Of a stretch of DNA of 64,000 nucleotides, positions 27,025 through 36,202 are shown piece by piece. The stretch lies in the NCBI GenBank assembly GCA_951812755.1, contig OX638329.1, forward strand, positions 4,038,522-4,102,521. The letters run 5' to 3'. The notes under the pieces are model-generated. The model saw only the letters and a program-made list of their open reading frames with translations, did not search any database and was not told the DNA's origin. The position numbers were made by a program, and so were the translations under genes. Source of the DNA: an uncultured Latescibacterota bacterium. GTDB lineage: Bacteria; Latescibacterota; UBA2968. Every line of letters begins with the position of its first letter. Within the stretch, counting starts at the first letter, position 1.

Positions 27025-28902
27025 ATGTCGATCTACGATAAAAAATACGACGTCATTGTTGTTGGCGGTGGACATGCAGGTGCAGAAGCCGCACTGGCCT
27101 CAGCACGCATGGGCTGTGAAACGCTGCTGCTGACCATGAACCTCGACACCATCGCGCAGATGTCGTGCAACCCGGCCATTGGCGGCATTGCAAAAGGCCA
27201 TATGGTGCGCGAAATTGATGCTCTGGGCGGTGAAATGGCTCGCAATATTGACGCCACGGGTCTGCAATTTCGCATGCTCAATCTGCGCAGAGGCCCCGCC
27301 GTACAGGCTCCCCGGGCACAGGCTGATAAAAAAGCATATCAGTTTCGCATGAAAGAAATAGTCGAAAATCAGCCATACCTCGATGTCAAACAGGGCTTAC
27401 TCGAAGATCTCGTGGTCAAAAACAGACGCATTGAGGGCGTGGTCACCAAAGCCAAAACGGTTTTTGCCGCCAAAACCGTCATCCTGACTACGGGCACCTT
27501 CCTCAAGGGCCTCATTCATGTGGGCGATTTTTCCTACAGCGCGGGTCGCGCAGGTGAGCAAGCAGCCGACAAAGCATCCGATGGCCTCTCACAACTCGGC
27601 TTTGAACTCGGGCGGCTCAAAACCGGCACCCCTCCGCGCGTCAATGCGCGCAGCATAGACTTTGGCACATGCGAAGAGCAACCCGGCGATGCCGATCCCT
27701 GCCCCTTTTCCTACCATACCGACTGCATTGAGCAGGAGCAACTCAGTTGTCATCTCACAATGACCGTGCAAAAAACACACGATATTATTCGCAGCAATCT
27801 GGATCGCTCGGCCATGTACAGCGGACGCATCCAAGGTGTAGGACCTCGATATTGCCCCTCGATAGAAGACAAAATTGTGCGTTTCCCCGACAAGGATGGG
27901 CATCAAATTTTTCTCGAGCCCGAAGGGTATCACACCCTTGAAGTCTATCTCAATGGCCTGTCGATGAGCCTGCCCGAAGATGTGCAGGTCGAGGTTGTAC
28001 GCAGCATCCCCGGTCTCGAACGAGCCGAGATTATGCGCCCGGCCTATGCCGTCGAATACGACTATGTGCCTCCAACGCAAATCCATCCCACTCTGGAAAC
28101 CAAACCCATCGCAGGTCTGTTTTTTGCGGGGCAAATCAACGGCACCACTGGATACGAAGAAGCCGCTGGACAGGGGATTATGGCGGGCATCAACGCCGCC
28201 TTAACAGCCCGGGGCGACGATTCCATAATCCTGGATCGCTCGCAGGCTTATATCGGCGTGCTAATTGACGACCTCGTGACCAAAGGCACAGAAGAACCCT
28301 ATCGCATGTTTACCTCACTGGCCGAATATCGCCTGCTCTTGCGGCAGGACAACGCGGATTTGCGTCTATGCGAACTCGGGCGAAAAATTGGCCTGCTCTC
28401 CGACGAAGCGTATAACCGCTATTGCAAACGCAAACGACAAATCGATAAAGAAGTCGGACGGCTGCGATCAACGCGCCTCACCCCAACTGACAATGTTCAA
28501 ACAACACTCAAAGCGTCGCATTCTTCCCCGTTGAAACGCGCGGTGACACTCGCCGAACTTTTGCGGCGCCCAGAATTATCTTACGACATTGTCACACAAT
28601 TGTCACCTGCAACTGATACCCTGCCCAAAGATGTGTGTGAATCGGTCGAAATTGAACTCAAATACGAAGGATATCTCGACCGACAAGAAGAACAGGTGCA
28701 ACGCTTTCACAATTTAGAAAAAAAATACATTCCCGAAAACTTTGACTATGATGCCATTGCGGCTTTGCGAAATGAAGCTGTTGAAAAGTTCACCCGCATC
28801 AGACCCCGATCACTGGGGCAGGCATCTCGCATTCCCGGCATTTCGCCTGCGGATATTGCTCTACTTATGATCATGATCAAAAAACGCGGTACACCTGTAT
28901 GA
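27025..28902 (+). CDS. mnmG: tRNA uridine-5-carboxymethylaminomethyl modification enzyme MnmG (GidA)
   Basis: The 625-residue FAD enzyme works with MnmE to modify the wobble uridine of several tRNAs. The FAD-binding motif [21 protein letters not shown] is at the N-terminus. [24 protein letters not shown] and [29 protein letters not shown] are family signatures. The C-terminal helical MnmE-binding domain ([32 protein letters not shown]) is complete. It overlaps the next gene by 4 bp (ATGA). mnmE is not in the window. Confidence 0.97.
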   Translation: MSIYDKKYDVIVVGGGHAGAEAALASARMGCETLLLTMNLDTIAQMSCNPAIGGIAKGHMVREIDALGGEMARNIDATGLQFRMLNLRRGPAVQAPRAQADKKAYQFRMKEIVENQPYLDVKQGLLEDLVVKNRRIEGVVTKAKTVFAAKTVILTTGTFLKGLIHVGDFSYSAGRAGEQAADKASDGLSQLGFELGRLKTGTPPRVNARSIDFGTCEEQPGDADPCPFSYHTDCIEQEQLSCHLTMTVQKTHDIIRSNLDRSAMYSGRIQGVGPRYCPSIEDKIVRFPDKDGHQIFLEPEGYHTLEVYLNGLSMSLPEDVQVEVVRSIPGLERAEIMRPAYAVEYDYVPPTQIHPTLETKPIAGLFFAGQINGTTGYEEAAGQGIMAGINAALTARGDDSIILDRSQAYIGVLIDDLVTKGTEEPYRMFTSLAEYRLLLRQDNADLRLCELGRKIGLLSDEAYNRYCKRKRQIDKEVGRLRSTRLTPTDNVQTTLKASHSSPLKRAVTLAELLRRPELSYDIVTQLSPATDTLPKDVCESVEIELKYEGYLDRQEEQVQRFHNLEKKYIPENFDYDAIAALRNEAVEKFTRIRPRSLGQASRIPGISPADIALLMIMIKKRGTPV

Positions 28903-29729
28903 AACTCCATCCCCAACAAATCCGCGCCATTGTATCGCTTCTATCGGACTCCCCTCCCGACATTGCAGATCGTTTGCGCCAAAAACTGTATGATCTGGGA
29001 GAGAAAGCTACACGCGAAATCCACAGTGCCTGCGCCGAAGACTCACGTGCACACCGAGAAGTCAGCCGCGTACTCAGGCGATTTAGAGAACCGTCTCTCG
29101 ACATGCGGTTTCGCAATCTCACCCGCGATCAACACGGCGATATTGCCCTCGAAGAAGGCGTCTTTGCACTGGCGCGATTCGGATATCCCGACCTCGATGA
29201 AAGTACTTACAAAACGCGCCTGGGATACATGGCCTTTGAACTCGCGCCCAGGATTGCTCCCTACGATCATCCCATTCGCATCATTCGCACACTCAATCAC
29301 TATCTTTTTGATGAACAAGGGTTTCACGCATCTACCCGCCATGATCCCGACGATACGTATTTCAACCGCGTACTCGATCGCAAGCGTGGCTGGCCGATCA
29401 CGCTTTCAGCAGTCTATCTCATTCTCGCACAACGCCTGGAATTATCCATCTCAGGCGTTGCTTTACCCAAACACTATATCGTCAAATACACCCAAAACGA
29501 TCAACATATTTATATTGACCCACACAATCGAGGGCAGATCCTCACGGCAAATGAATGCACTGACCTCATTGGTGAAGAAATTCCTGACGATCTTTTTGCT
29601 GAAGCCAGCAACCGCTTCACACTTTTTCGCATGATGAACAACCTCAGATATACGTATCTAAAACTGGACGACCCAAACCGCGCAACAAAACTCGAAGATC
29701 TCATGTACATCCTCCAACCTGATATATGA
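28899..29729 (+). CDS. SirB1/transglutaminase-like family protein
   Basis: The 276-residue protein has the SirB1 (transglutaminase-like core 2) pattern: [57 protein letters not shown] and [12 protein letters not shown], ending with the usual acidic helix region. SirB1-like proteins have a transglutaminase-like core (the family's Cys is replaced by Ser or other residues in many members) and their function is not well defined. It overlaps mnmG by 4 bp and is followed by smpB 10 bp downstream. Confidence 0.82.
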   Translation: MKLHPQQIRAIVSLLSDSPPDIADRLRQKLYDLGEKATREIHSACAEDSRAHREVSRVLRRFREPSLDMRFRNLTRDQHGDIALEEGVFALARFGYPDLDESTYKTRLGYMAFELAPRIAPYDHPIRIIRTLNHYLFDEQGFHASTRHDPDDTYFNRVLDRKRGWPITLSAVYLILAQRLELSISGVALPKHYIVKYTQNDQHIYIDPHNRGQILTANECTDLIGEEIPDDLFAEASNRFTLFRMMNNLRYTYLKLDDPNRATKLEDLMYILQPDI

Positions 29730-29739
29730 GCGGAATCTA

Positions 29740-30210
29740 ATGCCAGACAACATCAAAATTATCGCGCAAAACCGAAAAGCACGACGCGACTACCACATCC
29801 TCAGCACTTATGAAGCCGGCTTGCAACTGCGAGGCACAGAAGTCAAAGCACTGCGCGAAGGCCGGGCCAATTTGAAAGATGGCTACGCGCGTATTGAGGA
29901 TGGAGAAGCTTATTTGCACAACACGCATATCAGCGAATATGCACAGGGCAACCAGTTTAATCACGACACTGAGCGCAAACGCAAATTGCTGCTCCATCGC
30001 CATGAAATCAATCGCCTGAGGGGATATGTCAACGAAAGAGGCCACACATTAATTCCCCTCAAACTCTATTTCAAACGCGGCAAAGCCAAAGTCGAACTCG
30101 GCGTGGCACGCGGCAAAAAACAATTTGACAAGCGGCGCGATATTGCCCTCCGAGATGCCCAACGCGAAGTCGAACAAGCGCTGAAGGCACGCATCCGAAG
30201 TGGGAGGTAA
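29740..30210 (+). CDS. smpB: SsrA-binding protein SmpB
   Basis: The 156-residue protein binds tmRNA and delivers it to stalled ribosomes. Signature stretches are [59 protein letters not shown] and [24 protein letters not shown]. The stop codon is in the same frame as the helicase-loader gene that follows directly. A strong GGGAGG (30202-30207) lies inside its last codons. The tmRNA gene is not in the window. Confidence 0.97.
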   Translation: MPDNIKIIAQNRKARRDYHILSTYEAGLQLRGTEVKALREGRANLKDGYARIEDGEAYLHNTHISEYAQGNQFNHDTERKRKLLLHRHEINRLRGYVNERGHTLIPLKLYFKRGKAKVELGVARGKKQFDKRRDIALRDAQREVEQALKARIRSGR

Positions 30211-31068
30211 ATTATCACATCTCGACAAACAACAGCCATTGACCTCCCCCCCAATGATCTCGGCTACGACTACGACCCCCATATCGAAGCGGGGCTTCAC
30301 GGCAAAATCACACTCTCGCCAAAAGTCCTCGAACACTGTCGATGCGGCGGTAAGTCGCCTTTTATGATCCTGAATGCAAAGAGCGGCGAACCCAGCTGGT
30401 GCCCGTGTTATCCCTTCCGGATAAAAATAATCCACATTGATAAATACATCCGAAAATCGGGCATACCAGATCGATTTCGCTTTAAGTTCTTAAAACAGGA
30501 CTTTAAGGAGCAGCATGATAATGGGGAGATCATCCGGAAACTCCTCAGGTCCTATTTTACCACCTTAGTTGATGATATTTACGGCAATAAAGCATCAATC
30601 AAAGGCCTTTATTTGTGGGGAGCACCAGGCCGTGGAAAAACCTATTTTGCATATATCTTGCTCAACGAACTCATTTTTCGGTTTGTAAAACCCGGCAAAT
30701 TCATCTCACTATCAAAGAGCTTTCAAGAACTCAGACATACATTTGACGAAAGCAGTGACACACATGGGCAGGCTATGCCCATGATTGACGTACTGAGCAA
30801 TGTTCCCTATCTCGTCATCGACGACTTTGGCGTGCAGCGCAATACCGAATGGGAAATGGAAATCCTCTACAACCTCATTGATGCCCGCTGTGCCAATCGA
30901 CGCCTGACATTTGTGACCACAAATCAGAAGGTCGATGAACTGAAAGACCTCGCGCAGGGTCGCATCTATTCCCGCTTTCTCGAAATGTGTCGTATCATTC
31001 ACGTCACTGGGCAAGACTTCCGCGAATTGGGCAACCCCGAAGAAAAATGGATCGATCAAGAGAAATGA
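30211..31068 (+). CDS. DnaC/DnaI-like helicase loader ATPase with N-terminal zinc-binding motif, likely non-AUG start
   Basis: The AAA+ core shows Walker A GAPGRGKTYFA, Walker B LVIDDFGV, the sensor TFVTTNQ and the Arg region GRIYSRFLEMCRII, as in DnaC/DnaI/IstB-type loaders that place the replicative helicase. The first ATG in frame (30364) would cut a Cys motif in half: the frame upstream codes for HCRCGG, and CPCYP follows 18 residues later. The frame stays open back to the smpB stop, with GGGAGG 3-6 bp before ATT/ATC codons at 30211-30216 and no ATG, GTG, TTG or CTG in between. I therefore annotate a 285-residue protein from ATT (30211), less certainly ATC (30214). Confidence 0.75.
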   Translation: MITSRQTTAIDLPPNDLGYDYDPHIEAGLHGKITLSPKVLEHCRCGGKSPFMILNAKSGEPSWCPCYPFRIKIIHIDKYIRKSGIPDRFRFKFLKQDFKEQHDNGEIIRKLLRSYFTTLVDDIYGNKASIKGLYLWGAPGRGKTYFAYILLNELIFRFVKPGKFISLSKSFQELRHTFDESSDTHGQAMPMIDVLSNVPYLVIDDFGVQRNTEWEMEILYNLIDARCANRRLTFVTTNQKVDELKDLAQGRIYSRFLEMCRIIHVTGQDFRELGNPEEKWIDQEK

Positions 31069-31098
31069 AGCGATCTGTAGTAACAACGAGGAGCATTT

Positions 31099-31818
31099 AT
31101 GAGCCAACGCATAGATGGACGCCGCCCTGATCAATTGCGTCCCGCGAGTATTGAACGCGGATTTATGAAACACGCCGAGGGATCGGCACTGATCAAAATG
31201 GGTGACACACACGTTATATGCACAGCGAGTGTTGAGAACCGCGTACCCCATTTTCTCGTGGGCAAAAACACGGGCTGGATTACGGCAGAATACGCCATGT
31301 TGCCCCGTTCAACCCATACGCGCAGCGAGCGCGAAACGCGCGGTACTAAGGGCCGAACCCAGGAAATCCAACGCCTTATTGGCCGCGCATTGCGCGCCGT
31401 GATCGACCTCAAAAAACTCGGCGCGCGCACCCTCTGGATCGACTGCGATGTGTTACAGGCCGATGGCGGTACCCGCACAGCCTCAATTTCGGGGGCTTAT
31501 GTTGCAGTCGTCGATGCGATTGACAAACTCAAAAATAAAGGCAGTATTACAGAAAATCCTCTTGGCACTTCCGTCGCCGCCGTCAGCGTTGGCATCATTG
31601 GCAATACGCCCATGCTCGATTTGTGTTATGCCGAAGATGCAACCGCCGAAGTGGATATGAATATCGTCATGACCGGTCAGGGCAACTTTGTCGAAGTACA
31701 GGGCACAGCCGAAGGAAAACCCTTTACATTCGACCAGATGCAACACCTGATCGCCCTCGCCCAAAAGGGCATCTCCGAAATCACTCAACTCCAGCAAGAT
31801 GTTTTGGGACAACAGTAG
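31099..31818 (+). CDS. rph: Ribonuclease PH
   Basis: The 239-residue phosphorolytic 3'-exonuclease trims tRNA precursors. Signature stretches are [74 protein letters not shown] and [20 protein letters not shown] with the phosphate- and metal-binding residues. The length is normal. It precedes rdgB by 8 bp, a widespread rph-rdgB pair. Confidence 0.97.
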   Translation: MSQRIDGRRPDQLRPASIERGFMKHAEGSALIKMGDTHVICTASVENRVPHFLVGKNTGWITAEYAMLPRSTHTRSERETRGTKGRTQEIQRLIGRALRAVIDLKKLGARTLWIDCDVLQADGGTRTASISGAYVAVVDAIDKLKNKGSITENPLGTSVAAVSVGIIGNTPMLDLCYAEDATAEVDMNIVMTGQGNFVEVQGTAEGKPFTFDQMQHLIALAQKGISEITQLQQDVLGQQ

Positions 31819-31826
31819 TCACACCT

Positions 31827-32432
31827 ATGCCTACGCTCATACTCGCCACCCGCAATCAAGACAAGCGCAGGGAAATCCAGGACATGCTCGGCTCCGATAT
31901 TCAGGTAATCTCGCTCGATGCGTTTCCCAACGCGCCCGAAGTGATCGAAGACGGCGACACCTTTGAAGCCAATGCCATAAAAAAAGCCCGTGAAATTGCA
32001 AAATACACGGGCTTGCCTGCTTTGGCCGATGACTCGGGCCTTGTGGTTGACGCCTTAAACGGCGCGCCCGGCGTGTATTCCGCGCGTTACGCCGGGGAAT
32101 ATGCCACGGATAAGGCAAATAACGACAAACTCATTGAAAACCTGCGCGGCATTCCCGAAAACCAGCGCACCGCGCACTTCTGCTGCGCGATGGCTCTCGC
32201 CACGCCCGATGGCCGCGTACAAACCGCCGAGGCTATATGGGAGGGCCGCATCCTCACAACACCCCGAGGCGCGAATGGCTTTGGTTACGATCCGCTCTTT
32301 TACGTTCCCACCCGCAACGCCACTTCCGCCGAGCTATCTTCTGACGAAAAAAATCGCCTCAGCCATCGAGGCCAGGCTCTGCATGCCATCTTGCCCTGTA
32401 TTCTCGACCTTTTCAACGCATCCATACCATGA
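31827..32432 (+). CDS. rdgB: dITP/XTP pyrophosphatase (RdgB/HAM1 family)
   Basis: The correct start (MPTLILATRNQDKRREIQ) gives 201 residues. A longer frame overlapping rph was not used. Motifs are the N-terminal ATRNQDK nucleotide-binding loop, ALADDSGLVVDALNGAPGVYSARYAG, and GANGFGYDPLFYVP with SHRGQAL near the C-terminus. The enzyme hydrolyses deaminated nucleotides to keep them out of DNA. It ends in a 4-bp overlap with a small membrane-protein gene. Confidence 0.95.
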   Translation: MPTLILATRNQDKRREIQDMLGSDIQVISLDAFPNAPEVIEDGDTFEANAIKKAREIAKYTGLPALADDSGLVVDALNGAPGVYSARYAGEYATDKANNDKLIENLRGIPENQRTAHFCCAMALATPDGRVQTAEAIWEGRILTTPRGANGFGYDPLFYVPTRNATSAELSSDEKNRLSHRGQALHAILPCILDLFNASIP

Positions 32433-32584
32433 GCGATCCCAATATCCCACCCCGCCCCAAATGGTATCAAAAAAATGGGTTTGTGCTCCTCTGCGTCGCT
32501 ATCTTTATTATTTTCGCAATAATCTCATTGCTCTATTTGCGCGGCATTGATCCCGTCATTGCGGAATTTTATATCTTCCAATAA
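32429..32584 (+). CDS. Small single-pass membrane protein
   Basis: This 51-residue frame starts in the rdgB stop codon (ATGA overlap). It has a Pro-rich head (MSDPNIPPRPKWYQKN), one strong hydrophobic segment (GFVLLCVAIFIIFAIISLLY) and a short tail. I recognise no family. Tight coupling to rdgB supports that it is translated. The position of the positive head before the membrane segment fits a cytoplasmic N-terminus. Confidence 0.5.
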   Translation: MSDPNIPPRPKWYQKNGFVLLCVAIFIIFAIISLLYLRGIDPVIAEFYIFQ

Positions 32585-32616
32585 AGAGCAAACCCCGAAA
32601 GCATAAGGAGCAAATA

Positions 32617-33057
32617 ATGACCGCTGAGGCAAAACCAAATGTCAAACGGGCAGTCCCGTTTTTTTCGGTATCAAACATCAACGCGTCTATTCGCTTCTAT
32701 GTCGAGGGTCTCGGATTTGAAATGATCCATAAATGGGAACCAGATGGGAAACTTCGCTGGTGCTGGCTCCAATGTGGGGACGCCGCACTGATGTTGCAGG
32801 AATTCCGAACGGAGGGACGCGATTCGTGGGTACCCGAAGGAAAAGTGGGCGAAGGCGTCTCGATTGTATTCATGTGCGAAGATGCCCTGACGATCTATCG
32901 CAGAATCAAGAATCGCGGTATCGAGGTATCGAATCCCTTTGTGGGAAACGGAATGTGGGTTGTTACATTGAACGACCCGGATGGATTTAGTATCTGCTTT
33001 GAAAGCGATACAGATGTACCAGAAGGCACTGAATTTTCAGAAGATTTAAATCTATAA
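32617..33057 (+). CDS. Glyoxalase/bleomycin resistance (VOC) superfamily protein
   Basis: The 146-residue protein has the vicinal-oxygen-chelate fold pattern: AVPFFSVSNINASIRFYVEGLGFEMIHKWEPDGK, WLQCGDAALMLQEF, VSIVFMCEDALTIYRRIKNRG and MWVVTLNDPDGFSICFESD, which holds the C-terminal Glu metal ligand. The first-position ligand is not an obvious His. The family includes glyoxalase I, dioxygenases and antibiotic-binding proteins, so the reaction is not determined. An SD (AAGGAG) precedes the ATG. Confidence 0.85.
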   Translation: MTAEAKPNVKRAVPFFSVSNINASIRFYVEGLGFEMIHKWEPDGKLRWCWLQCGDAALMLQEFRTEGRDSWVPEGKVGEGVSIVFMCEDALTIYRRIKNRGIEVSNPFVGNGMWVVTLNDPDGFSICFESDTDVPEGTEFSEDLNL

Positions 33058-33084
33058 ATTGCTGATACAACTCAGGACTCTACC

Positions 33085-33249
33085 ATGCGCTGGGACGATC
33101 CCCGACGAAACCCCTACCACGATCCAGATACCCGAACTCCGGGATGGCTGCTGTGTCTGATTGCCGTGGGCGTTGCAATAGCGGTGACAGCTATCGGATG
33201 GGTCGTTCTCTATTTGAGAGAAGTATTCAGTGCGCGACCGCTCGGGTAG
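33085..33249 (+). CDS. Small membrane protein, function unknown
   Basis: A 54-residue frame with a polar head (MRWDDPRRNPYHDPDTRTP) and a membrane segment (GWLLCLIAVGVAIAVTAIGWV) followed by LYLREVFSARPLG. There is no strong SD (ACTC upstream). It resembles the small membrane protein at 32429 only in overall plan. It is a weak call. Confidence 0.35.
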   Translation: MRWDDPRRNPYHDPDTRTPGWLLCLIAVGVAIAVTAIGWVVLYLREVFSARPLG

Positions 33250-33266
33250 AGCCTTCGGGTTTGTGA

Positions 33267-33404
33267 TCTTCATGCAAGAGCTGTCTCGAACCAGTAGGCT
33301 TCGAAGCTCTGCCTTCTGAACAGCAAGAGGATGTCGAAGGGGTTATAGACCTTCTCCTCTCCCCGCCAGCTATAGCCGTTGTACCAGTCGCGGATCTCAT
33401 CTGC
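33267..33404 (-). pseudogene. AAA-ATPase-like domain fragment (DUF1703-type protein)
   Basis: On the minus strand the frame DEIRDWYNGYSWRGEEKVYNPF...LLLFRRQSFEAYWFETALA ends in a TGA. This is a fragment from the middle of AAA-ATPase-like proteins (the family that pairs with a C-terminal PD-(D/E)XK domain). In intact proteins this piece lies before the nuclease domain. Here it lies after it and in another frame, so two broken pieces have been joined at about 33405. Confidence 0.7.
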
Positions 33405-33879
33405 GATGCAGGCAGAAGCTATCACATGCCCATACGTCAATCTCTACCCCGCTGATAGATGCCCGGCGGAAATGGAACACTTTGTCGTCCCAACGCTTGT
33501 CTTCTCGGCGGTCAAAAATCACCAGATGCCCCGCCTCCGCATCGCAGCTATCCATGTACTCCGCTGTCTGTTCCAAACCCTCGGCAATGGTCTGTTCCAG
33601 ACTCTTGTGGAGCAACTTGCACTCAATCACGATTTTGCGTGTCTGATCGCCCTGCGGCCAGATGATCAGTAAATCGGTGCGTCCACGTCCCAAACCATAC
33701 TCCCGTTCAATACGCCCGCCACTGTTCACAATACGCTGCAAAAACGCCTGCAACAGCAACTGCGGACCCGCCTCCTGGTATTGGAACCGCGTCACCCAAT
33801 GCTCTGATGGTCTGCTGCCACCACCGGACCGCTCGTATTGAAGAAGCGCATGGATCACACCCTCTCTATAGAAATCCAT
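33397..33879 (-). pseudogene. PD-(D/E)XK nuclease domain fragment of AAA-ATPase-like protein
   Basis: The 160-residue frame shows the C-terminal PD-(D/E)XK nuclease domain of the AAA-ATPase-like family: GRIEREYGLGRGRTDLLIIWP (with the catalytic Asp) and KIVIECKLLHKSLEQTIAEGLEQTAEYMD (the E-x-K pair and a helix). The frame upstream continues as CLWADISFDIYLCFYHM, so the ATG at 33879 is only one possible start. The N-terminal ATPase domain is missing, and its fragment lies downstream. The GHLVIFDRREDKRWDDKVF tail is typical of the family end. It is a decayed gene that may still give a truncated nuclease. Confidence 0.7.
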
Positions 33880-34060
33880 GTGATAAAAACAGAGGTAGAT
33901 GTCAAAAGATATATCTGCCCAAAGACATTGTCAAATGCCAACCCCTGACTTTCTATTCTACACAGAAGATGTATATTTTTTCAGGAATAGGAATTTCACG
34001 GCGACCTGGACTCAGGTCGTTCTCGTGAAGGGCGTTGTTCGCGGTAGGTAGGATCAGGAA

Positions 34061-34421
34061 CTAAAAAGACCGGGCAACTCGAAAATCGGTAGCAGGGAAC
34101 CGGCTCTCGGTGGAATTGTAGAGGCGATCCGCAGAACGCATGTACCTCGGTATGCTGCGCCACGAACCACCACGCATCACGCGACGCTCGCAGTCCCCAG
34201 ACACACAGGCAGACGCAGCACACCGGTAATCCAGTCGTTTTGCCTGTCCTCCCAATCGCGCCGTCCGGATCCGATGCACTGCCGCGGAGTCTCACCCTGT
34301 CGCCCACATTAACCGTCTGATTGGAACCGACTTGTACATTGGGCGGCTGATTTGACTCACAGCCTGCGAACAGGACAACCGTTTCAAGCAATATGAACGT
34401 GGTCAATTTGTTGTGTGTCAT
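34061..34421 (-). pseudogene. Mosaic relic: lipoprotein N-terminus joined to FGE-sulfatase C-terminus
   Basis: The first part (MTHNKLTTFILLETVVLFAGCESNQPPN... to ASDPDGA) is the lipobox and first PKD-like strand of the 46114-48891 lipoprotein. Then the frame is lost. The next part matches the end of the truncated gene at 44561 (a RLDY stretch followed by RCAASAC). The last part is the FGE-sulfatase C-terminus VMRGGSWRSIPRYMRSADRL...FRVARSF, also in a changed frame. No intact start-to-stop frame exists. It is therefore a recombined remnant of at least three island genes. Confidence 0.8.
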
Positions 34422-34896
34422 TTTACTCCCTCCCCTGGAGACTGTGAATGTGTAAGCAGACGGTTCACACACCTCCAGTCGATTTGGGTTAAAATTGAGG
34501 GATGGCGGATGAAAAATAAATCCACCACCCAGGCCCGGCTGTGAAGTTGAATCTGCTGATAGGGCCACACGCGCATAAGTAACGGGCGCCGGATCACCCA
34601 TTCCCCTGCCGACGCCCGTCTTGTCCCAATCCTATGCCTGATAATACCGCCTGAAAGAGTGGGTTGGAGCTTATATTATCTTACGTGATGTGCGACTTCA
34701 AAACCGCCATATAGTAATACCCAGTAAACAGATATAAGAAAGTCAAAACCACTGGATTGCGGCTAACACCCTGCCGCAATGACGGCTCTAAAATCCTTGT
34801 TTTTCTGACTGCTGAGCACTGATTGCTTGTTTTTTTGACCATTATTCTAAAGTCACACATGACGTATTATCTTATTGTAATCTACCTGAGCGACGC
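34422..34896. other. Intergenic region with hairpin and paralog scraps
   Basis: No intact gene in 475 bp. Minus-strand scraps at about 34540-34580 read TYARVALSADST, matching the helical repeat of the 39988-41274 protein. A perfect 8-bp hairpin (ATTGCGGC / GCCGCAAT, 34756-34780) has no T-run, so it is not a clear terminator. Confidence 0.6.
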
Positions 34897-36030
34897 TTAT
34901 CCCGAGCAATTCGAGCCGCTGGTTTCTTCAATACCCTGAAGCCACGCCTGAAAGGCAGCATCAAGCGGCGCACATAGCCCTGTGTTATTAAAGTAAAATA
35001 GCGTCAGCTTCGTCAGCCCGGTCAGGCTTTGAGGAAGCATACCCATCAAGGATGCGTTATCCTGAAGCCACAGAAACTCAAGATTGGACAAATTGCCCAA
35101 TTCTGTTGGTATCTCTCCACTCAACTGATTATTGTAAAGGTACAGTCCCGTAAGGTTAGACAGATTGCCCAATTCTTTGGGAATCTCACCGCTCAACTGA
35201 TTGGTGTGAAGGCTCAGTGTTGTAAGGTTAGACAGGGTGAACAATTCTACTATCTCTCCAACCAACTGATTATTGTGAAGACCCAGTAGCGTAAGGTTCG
35301 ATAGATTGCCCAATTCTTTGGGAATCTCTCCACTCAACTGATTGTCGCCGAGGTCCAGGACAGTGAGATTGGACAGGTTGCCCAATGCTGTTGGAATCGC
35401 ACCAACCAACTGATTACCCCAAAGATACAGGTGTGTGAGATCAGGAAGGGTGAACAATTCGGAGGGGATTGCAGTCAGTTGATTACCTCCCAGATCGAGC
35501 CAACTGAGCGCGGTCAGGTCATCAAAGAGACCATCGGGCAGACTACTGAGTTGATTCTCTTGCAAGCTAAGAGTTATCAGACCTGTCAGATCAGAAAAAT
35601 CGTCAGCTTTCAGTTCTGTGAGGTTTGCATCATCCAAGAAGAGAGAATTTATCGCTGATAGATGCTCCGCTGTCACATCGCCGCAAGCACTTACAGGCAC
35701 TAATGCCATAATCGAGGCGCGCACGGCATTCGTGCGATCACACACCGGCAACCTTACTGTCTGTGATGGCACTTCTTTGCCAAACGAATCCACAAAGATC
35801 AAAAAATCAGGGATACCTATCACACCATTGCCATCCAGATCATATTTGGCCTGGTATGTCCCATCGCCTTGACTTGATCCAAACTTCTCCACAAACTCCA
35901 AAAAATCGGGAATGCCTACCACACCATCTCCGTCAAAGTCCGCAGAAGGGGTCGTATTAGCAGAGACATAACCTACACATACCAGCACCGCAAGCGCGAC
36001 AACATTCACAAATACCCATCTCTTTTTCAT
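34897..36030 (-). CDS. Secreted leucine-rich repeat protein with dockerin-like calcium repeats
   Basis: The start at MKKRWVFVNVVALAVLVCVGY has AAGGAG upstream and gives a 377-residue protein with a signal peptide. After it come two calcium-binding dockerin-like units (DFDGDGVVGIPDFLEFVEKFG and DLDGNGVIGIPDFLIFVDSFG, residues 30-85). The rest is about eight LRR units of plant-like form, repeating LGNLSNLTxLxLxxNQLSGEIP. The C-terminal cap has Cys residues (GLCAPLDAAFQAWLQ and NCSG). It is an extracellular binding protein. The same dockerin-like pair is at the C-terminus of the metalloprotease upstream. Confidence 0.85.
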   Translation of the reverse strand: MKKRWVFVNVVALAVLVCVGYVSANTTPSADFDGDGVVGIPDFLEFVEKFGSSQGDGTYQAKYDLDGNGVIGIPDFLIFVDSFGKEVPSQTVRLPVCDRTNAVRASIMALVPVSACGDVTAEHLSAINSLFLDDANLTELKADDFSDLTGLITLSLQENQLSSLPDGLFDDLTALSWLDLGGNQLTAIPSELFTLPDLTHLYLWGNQLVGAIPTALGNLSNLTVLDLGDNQLSGEIPKELGNLSNLTLLGLHNNQLVGEIVELFTLSNLTTLSLHTNQLSGEIPKELGNLSNLTGLYLYNNQLSGEIPTELGNLSNLEFLWLQDNASLMGMLPQSLTGLTKLTLFYFNNTGLCAPLDAAFQAWLQGIEETSGSNCSG

Positions 36031-36202
36031 ATTCTCAAACTCCTTCAATAAATGTGACCCAAAATGGGGGCAAGTCCACGCCAATCACACCATTTTCATC
36101 CGTCCTGGTTAGGAGAGGACAGCCCAACGGGAGTTAGCTGATGGTCACCAAGTCATCCGCCGAAATTAAAGGGCTGCCCTCCCATTTTCTTAGGGTCAAG
36201 TA

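Noticed and set aside
34756-34780. Terminator hairpin
   Set aside because: The stem is perfect, but neither side has a T-run close enough.
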